Made by a program: the position numbers and the translations under genes
Shown here: positions 33,201 through 35,200 of the stretch, in pieces
Position numbering within the stretch: position 1 is the first letter of the stretch
How the letters are laid out: the number at the start of each line of letters is the position of its first letter
The notes under the pieces: generated by a model
What the model saw: only the letters and a program-made list of their open reading frames with translations
Told to the model about the DNA's origin: nothing
Databases searched by the model: none
Assembly: GCA_001784175.1 (NCBI GenBank)
Contig: MFPR01000022.1
Coordinates: 1-35,200, forward strand
Direction of reading: 5' to 3'
DNA from: Candidatus Lindowbacteria bacterium RIFCSPLOWO2_12_FULL_62_27
Lineage (GTDB): Bacteria; Lindowbacteria; 2-12-FULL-62-27
DNA length: 35,200 bases

Positions 33201-35200
33201 CCCCACGCCAACGTCGGGGTCGAGTCAGCAATGACCGCGTTGTTGGACGGCGTCGACAGCGCCGGCTTGTTCACGATCGTGTCCGTCACAAACCCGCGGG
33301 TCGACGAAAACGACCCGGCGTTGCCCAGATCGTCGATCGCGCGCACGCGCCAGTAGTACGTATCGTTGTAGAGTCCCGTCACCGTGTCGGCCGTGAACGC
33401 CTGGTCGAACGTGTCCGTGAAGGCGATGTTGCTAAACCCCGTATTTTTCGATACCTCCACCGCGTAACTGTCCACGCCCACGCTGTCGCTTGCCGCGCTC
33501 CAGCTCACCTGAAAGCCGATCGACGTCGTCTCGTGGCCGTCCGCCGGGAGCGACAGGCTCACCGTGTTCACGATCGTGTCCGTCACGAACCCCCGCGTTG
33601 CCGAGTACGATCCGCCGTTGGCCAGATCGTCGATCGCGCGCACGCGCCAGTAATACGTATCATTGTATAACCCCGTCACCGTGTCGCTCGTCAAGGCTTG
33701 GTCGATCGTGTCGGTAAAGACCATGTTCGAGACAAAGTTCGAATTCTTCGCGACTTCCACCGCGTAGCTGTCCACCCCCACGCTGTCCGAGACCACGCTC
33801 CAGCTCACCACGATGTTGATCGCCGTCGTCTCGTGCGCGTCCGCAGGCTGCGACGCGCTCACCTGGTTCACCAGCGTGTCCGTCACAAAGCCCCGCGTCG
33901 ACGAGTACGACCCGCCGTTCGCCAGATCGTCCACTGCGCGCACGCGCCAGTAATACGTATCGTTGTAGAGACCCGTCACCGTATCGCTCGTCAATACGCC
34001 GTCCACCGTGTCCGTGAACGCGATGTTCGTGAACCCTGTATTCTTCGATACCTCCACCGCGTAACTGTCCACACTCACGCTGTCCGAGACCACGCTCCAG
34101 CTCACCAGAATGTTGATCGCCGTCGTCTCGTGGCCGTCCGCAGGCTGTGACAGGCTCACTGTGTTCACGATCGTGTCCGTCACAAAGCCCCGCGCTGTCG
34201 AAAACGTCCCCTGGTTCCCCAGATCGTCCACCGCTCGCACACGCCAGTAATACGTATCGTTGTAGAGACCCGTCACCGTGTCGCTCGTCAAGGCCTGGTC
34301 CAGCGTGTCCGTAAAGATCATGTTGCTGAACCCCGTGTTTTTCGATACCTCCACCGCGTAACTGTCGATCCCCACGCTGTCGGCCAGAGCGGTCCAGCTC
34401 ACCACAATATTGATCGCCGTCGTCTCGTGGCCGTCCGCCGGCTGGGACAGGCTCACTGTGTTCACGATCGTGTCCGCCACAAAGCCCCGCGTCGCCGTAT
34501 ACGGACCGCCGTTGCCCAGATCGTCGATCGCGCGCATACGCCAATAATATGTGTCGTTGTAAATCCCGGTGGGCGTCGAAAGGGTCGTGCCGCTGTCCAC
34601 CGTGTCCGTGATCACGTTCGTAAAATTCGTGTTCTTGGATACTTCCACCGCGTAGCTGTCGATCCCCACACTGTCGCTCACCGCGGTCCATACAAACGCG
34701 ACGTAGAGCGACACGGTCTCCAATCCGTCCGCTGGCTGCAGCAGGCTCACCACGTTCACGATCGTGTCCGTCACAAATCCACGCGTCGCCGAAAACGACC
34801 CGCCGTTCGCCAGGTCATCGACGCCGCGGACACGCCAATAATACGTGTCGTTGTACAAGCCCGTCACCGTGTCGTTGGTGAAGGCGCCATCCACCGTGTC
34901 CGTGAACGCGATGTTCGAAAAGCTCGTGTTCTTCGATACCTCCACTGCGTAACTGTCGATCCCCACGCTGTCGGCCAGCGCGGTCCAGCCCACCAGGAAA
35001 TTGATCGCCGTCGTCTCATGCCCGTCCGCCGGCAAAGAGGCGCTCACTTGGTTGACGCTCGTGTCGAGAACAATCGCGCGGACGCCAGTCGTATCGAACG
35101 TGCTTGTGGCCACCCTCTGCCCGATGACGCGCCAGTAAAAGGTGTCCGGATCCGGCAGGGCCTTCGTGCAGGACGGGACCGACGTGTCGGCCACGGTCAA
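27293..35200 (-). CDS. Giant Fn3-repeat surface protein with C-terminal sorting domain (5' end beyond window)
   Basis: The visible 2,635 residues are the C-terminal part of a larger protein. Residues 1 to about 1,928 are roughly 20 fibronectin-III-like domains of about 98 residues. Each typically has PADGHETTAI, SDSVGIDSYAVEVSKN, YNDTYYWRVRAIDDL and TRGFVTDT. An Ig-like tail follows (EVNDTDPN, SGKLFVRPGDVVRVNYLD, VVYTDKRDVPAN). Next is a region with AYWFKS, MIGNPFPHFINW and IKPWVGYWVKI, often found ahead of type IX sorting domains. The last 90 residues (YPNPGPDAATGQ ... LKIYDVAGRLIREL ... GSGVYIYILESSG) form a FlgD-like/T9SS-type C-terminal domain. This implies export and surface anchoring. 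No enzyme domain is visible; an adhesive or structural role is an inference. The stop is TGA at 27295-27293; the start lies outside the window. Confidence 0.93.
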   Translation of the reverse strand: MTVADTSVPSCTKALPDPDTFYWRVIGQRVATSTFDTTGVRAIVLDTSVNQVSASLPADGHETTAINFLVGWTALADSVGIDSYAVEVSKNTSFSNIAFTDTVDGAFTNDTVTGLYNDTYYWRVRGVDDLANGGSFSATRGFVTDTIVNVVSLLQPADGLETVSLYVAFVWTAVSDSVGIDSYAVEVSKNTNFTNVITDTVDSGTTLSTPTGIYNDTYYWRMRAIDDLGNGGPYTATRGFVADTIVNTVSLSQPADGHETTAINIVVSWTALADSVGIDSYAVEVSKNTGFSNMIFTDTLDQALTSDTVTGLYNDTYYWRVRAVDDLGNQGTFSTARGFVTDTIVNTVSLSQPADGHETTAINILVSWSVVSDSVSVDSYAVEVSKNTGFTNIAFTDTVDGVLTSDTVTGLYNDTYYWRVRAVDDLANGGSYSSTRGFVTDTLVNQVSASQPADAHETTAINIVVSWSVVSDSVGVDSYAVEVAKNSNFVSNMVFTDTIDQALTSDTVTGLYNDTYYWRVRAIDDLANGGSYSATRGFVTDTIVNTVSLSLPADGHETTSIGFQVSWSAASDSVGVDSYAVEVSKNTGFSNIAFTDTFDQAFTADTVTGLYNDTYYWRVRAIDDLGNAGSFSSTRGFVTDTIVNKPALSTPSNNAVIADSTPTLAWGAVSDSVGIDSYVLHISKGDSTFSAILHEDTRDGASTDSTTVVLYGDTTYYWRVKAIDDLGNAGTLAAADSFAFKVDTNFSISLTSPADGHETTNGTVVFNWAGTNVDTYTWQLSRSASFSSILLTVADTTVTSCTKALPDQDTFYWRVIGTRGSTNTVDTTATRSIVLDTSVNQVSASQPANSHETTAINILVSWSALADSVGIDSYAVEVSKNTAFTSIAFTDTVDGSFTNDTVTGLYNDTYYWRVRAIDTLANSGSFSVTLGFVTDTIVNQVSASLPADGHETTAIDFVVRWTAVSDSVGVDSYAVEVSKNSDYTNLAFTDTVDQANTSDTVTGLYNDTYHWRARAIDDLGNGGAWSTSRGFVTDTIVTAPSPTGPADGHETTATNVRLSWTAEPDSVGLDSYAVEIAKNSSFTILTPLGLTFQAITGANVLNVSPFYNDTHFWRVRSIDGLGNVSAYSSARGFVVDTLIGQVTLSLPADAHETNAVNFSASWTALADSVGIDSYAVEVSKNTGFTSIAFTDTIDGASTSDAITGLYNDTYFWRVRAVDNLANGGSFSTTRGFIADTIVKVVSLSQPSDGHETAVTSVVVSWSSVTDSVGVDSYAVEVSKNSLFTNLAFTDTIDQAFTSDTVTGLYNDTYFWHVRAVDDLGNGGAWSTMRGFVTDTLIGAVALSLPADAHETSATNFLVSWSTLADSVGIDSYAVEVSKNTGFTGIAFTDTIDGAFTSDTVTGLYNDTYYWRVRAVDNRANAGAYSSTRGFVTDTIIAKVTLLLPVNNAVTTDTTPTLTWQAISDSVGVDSYVVEIARDTSFAQTLHVDTRNGTFTDSTTKELIGDTHYYWRVKAIDDLANAGAYSETFAFKVDTSFGVALVSPTVAHDTTNANIVFQWSGSNVDTYIFQISQVSTFASILAQQVFDAATDTTFKLPREDTYFWRVGVISTVAVGALTDTTATQTVLLDTHASQVTVSAPADGTETTALSIPVSWAILDDSVGIDSFVVEASKGTSFATTVFADTVDGTATTDYITGTYNDTYFWRVRAIDDLANVGPNSATRGFVVDTLVNVTTLSQPADAHETTNTSIVLSWTAVSDSVGLDSYAIELSKNSNFTMMAINDTFDAATASRTASPLYNDTYFWHVRAIDDLGNVSAHSTARGFVVDTHAPRPDTMLPVNGHETTVSQVVVSWTAGSDSVGIDSFALEVSKNTNFTSLTFSDTIDGARTSDTVTNLYIDTYYWRVRTIDDLANNSAYSATGSFRSDTNVRFGTVQMLTKGGSVATTYKAIRHDSIVIEVNDTDPNANTGAVDSVQVWLENVTFNSEGNAEYETATLGELSANASVFRESFPISLVSSSHSAAASGKLFVRPGDVVRVNYLDSPRLILVTATATIEGGGTTGDSLVFDTGNHHILSAGGSMTFRIAAYDTTGDTVSNATVSYTVDYNGSNAAGGATLSPTSSTTTGSNGFTSSITLTLGSGNGIYVVTATSASSRQAQIVVYTDKRDVPANTWVMFSPFKRPDQSLTGLGQLSYSGTGLSYSNDPTISSSNATFYRYKSVTGQASPNNSANGEFTKYDTGQAYWFKSTSATSVGLLGTPVVSTASYAKTIMTAGANMIGNPFPHFINWLDDVYVETDATGCQYPLSQLRTTTYIDTKLQWRDHSAGQYLASLTSTGEDSLQIKPWVGYWVKINTACTIVYYGGNKRMPQSTKVKQSAPVYSQGGGDISSWRLQLMAYTGDSQVRDEYNFVGVAPAARNDEDMNDLWKAPGMAGDVQVWIGEPSSPESPAEESGKYYAASIGAPVKTAAAWPVVVTGPTGPVTLKWDASNVPGEFGAVLIGGPSGPVDMKSAASTAVMLSSSVKLTLAVGLPDYLAAFLAAALDKEQSFVYPNPGPDAATGQMTFKYSLPADAPVTLKIYDVAGRLIRELAEPGKAGLNMTLKWDTTNKHGQKVGSGVYIYILESSGNKLIDKLAIVR
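29415..35200 (-). repeat. Array of about 20 Fn3-like domains with an eight-domain super-repeat
   Basis: Domain types, in reading order from 35200, are: C (partial), A x6, B, C, A x6, B, C, A x3. Type A carries DSVGIDSYAVEVSKN and YNDTYYWRVRA. Type B (33270-32965 and 30890-30600) carries TPTLAW / TPTLTW and SFAFKVDT / TFAFKVDT. Type C (32964-32685 and 30597-30305) carries NVDTY and lacks the DSVGID motif. The marker GTGTCGAG at the end of each C domain lies at 35061, 32691 and 30315, giving periods of 2,370 and 2,376 bp, which are 790 and 792 codons. Confidence 0.85.

Noticed and set aside
29415-35200. Regular repeats that might suggest a CRISPR array
   Set aside because: The repeat unit is about 294 bp, stays in frame throughout and encodes Fn3 domains; there are no short spacers or cas genes.

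Overview
The window looks like a chromosome segment from an uncultured Gram-negative bacterium. It is GC-rich, and every gene I can support lies on the minus strand, so transcription runs from high to low coordinates. One very large surface protein ends in a FlgD-like/type IX-like C-terminal sorting domain. Such domains are common in the Bacteroidota/FCB group and in lineages such as Elusimicrobiota, Omnitrophota and related candidate phyla. The window has no rRNA, tRNA or phylogenetic marker gene, so I do not assign a phylum.

Layout, in transcription order. (1) 35200-27293: the C-terminal 2,635 residues of a giant secreted protein. It has about 20 fibronectin-III-like domains arranged in an eight-domain super-repeat of about 2.37 kb, then an Ig-like tail and the sorting domain. 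(2) 27248-26776: a small four-helix-bundle (S23/IVP-type) gene enclosed by long, nested, AT-rich inverted repeats. (3) 26604-25159: a FapA/DUF342 polymer-like protein. (4) 25074-15609: a tightly packed ten-gene run, mostly with overlapping stops and starts. It encodes a zinc-ribbon RDD membrane protein, two B-box-like zinc-finger membrane proteins, a PH-like membrane protein, a DUF4129 protein, a DUF4350 protein, a MoxR AAA+ ATPase, a DUF58 protein, a SpoIIM-family protein and a second RDD protein. (5) 15393-14306: a REP-associated tyrosine transposase (RAYT) with a 21-bp perfect inverted repeat and short tandem repeats. (6) 14266-1: one uninterrupted reading frame of at least 4,755 codons. 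It encodes a signal peptide and nine [right-handed parallel beta-helix + Fn3] modules, followed by the same Ig-like tail seen in the first giant protein. It runs off the left edge.

How the genes fit together: the two giant genes are paralogous in their tails and are probably exported to the cell surface by the same route. The MoxR/DUF58/DUF4350/DUF4129/SpoIIM/RDD set is a recurrent bacterial neighbourhood in which MoxR is thought to act as a chaperone-like ATPase on DUF58 and membrane partners. The linked zinc-finger and PH-like membrane proteins extend it into what may be a lineage-specific envelope complex. The plus-strand open frames across the giant genes are compositional mirrors of the repeats and are not annotated.
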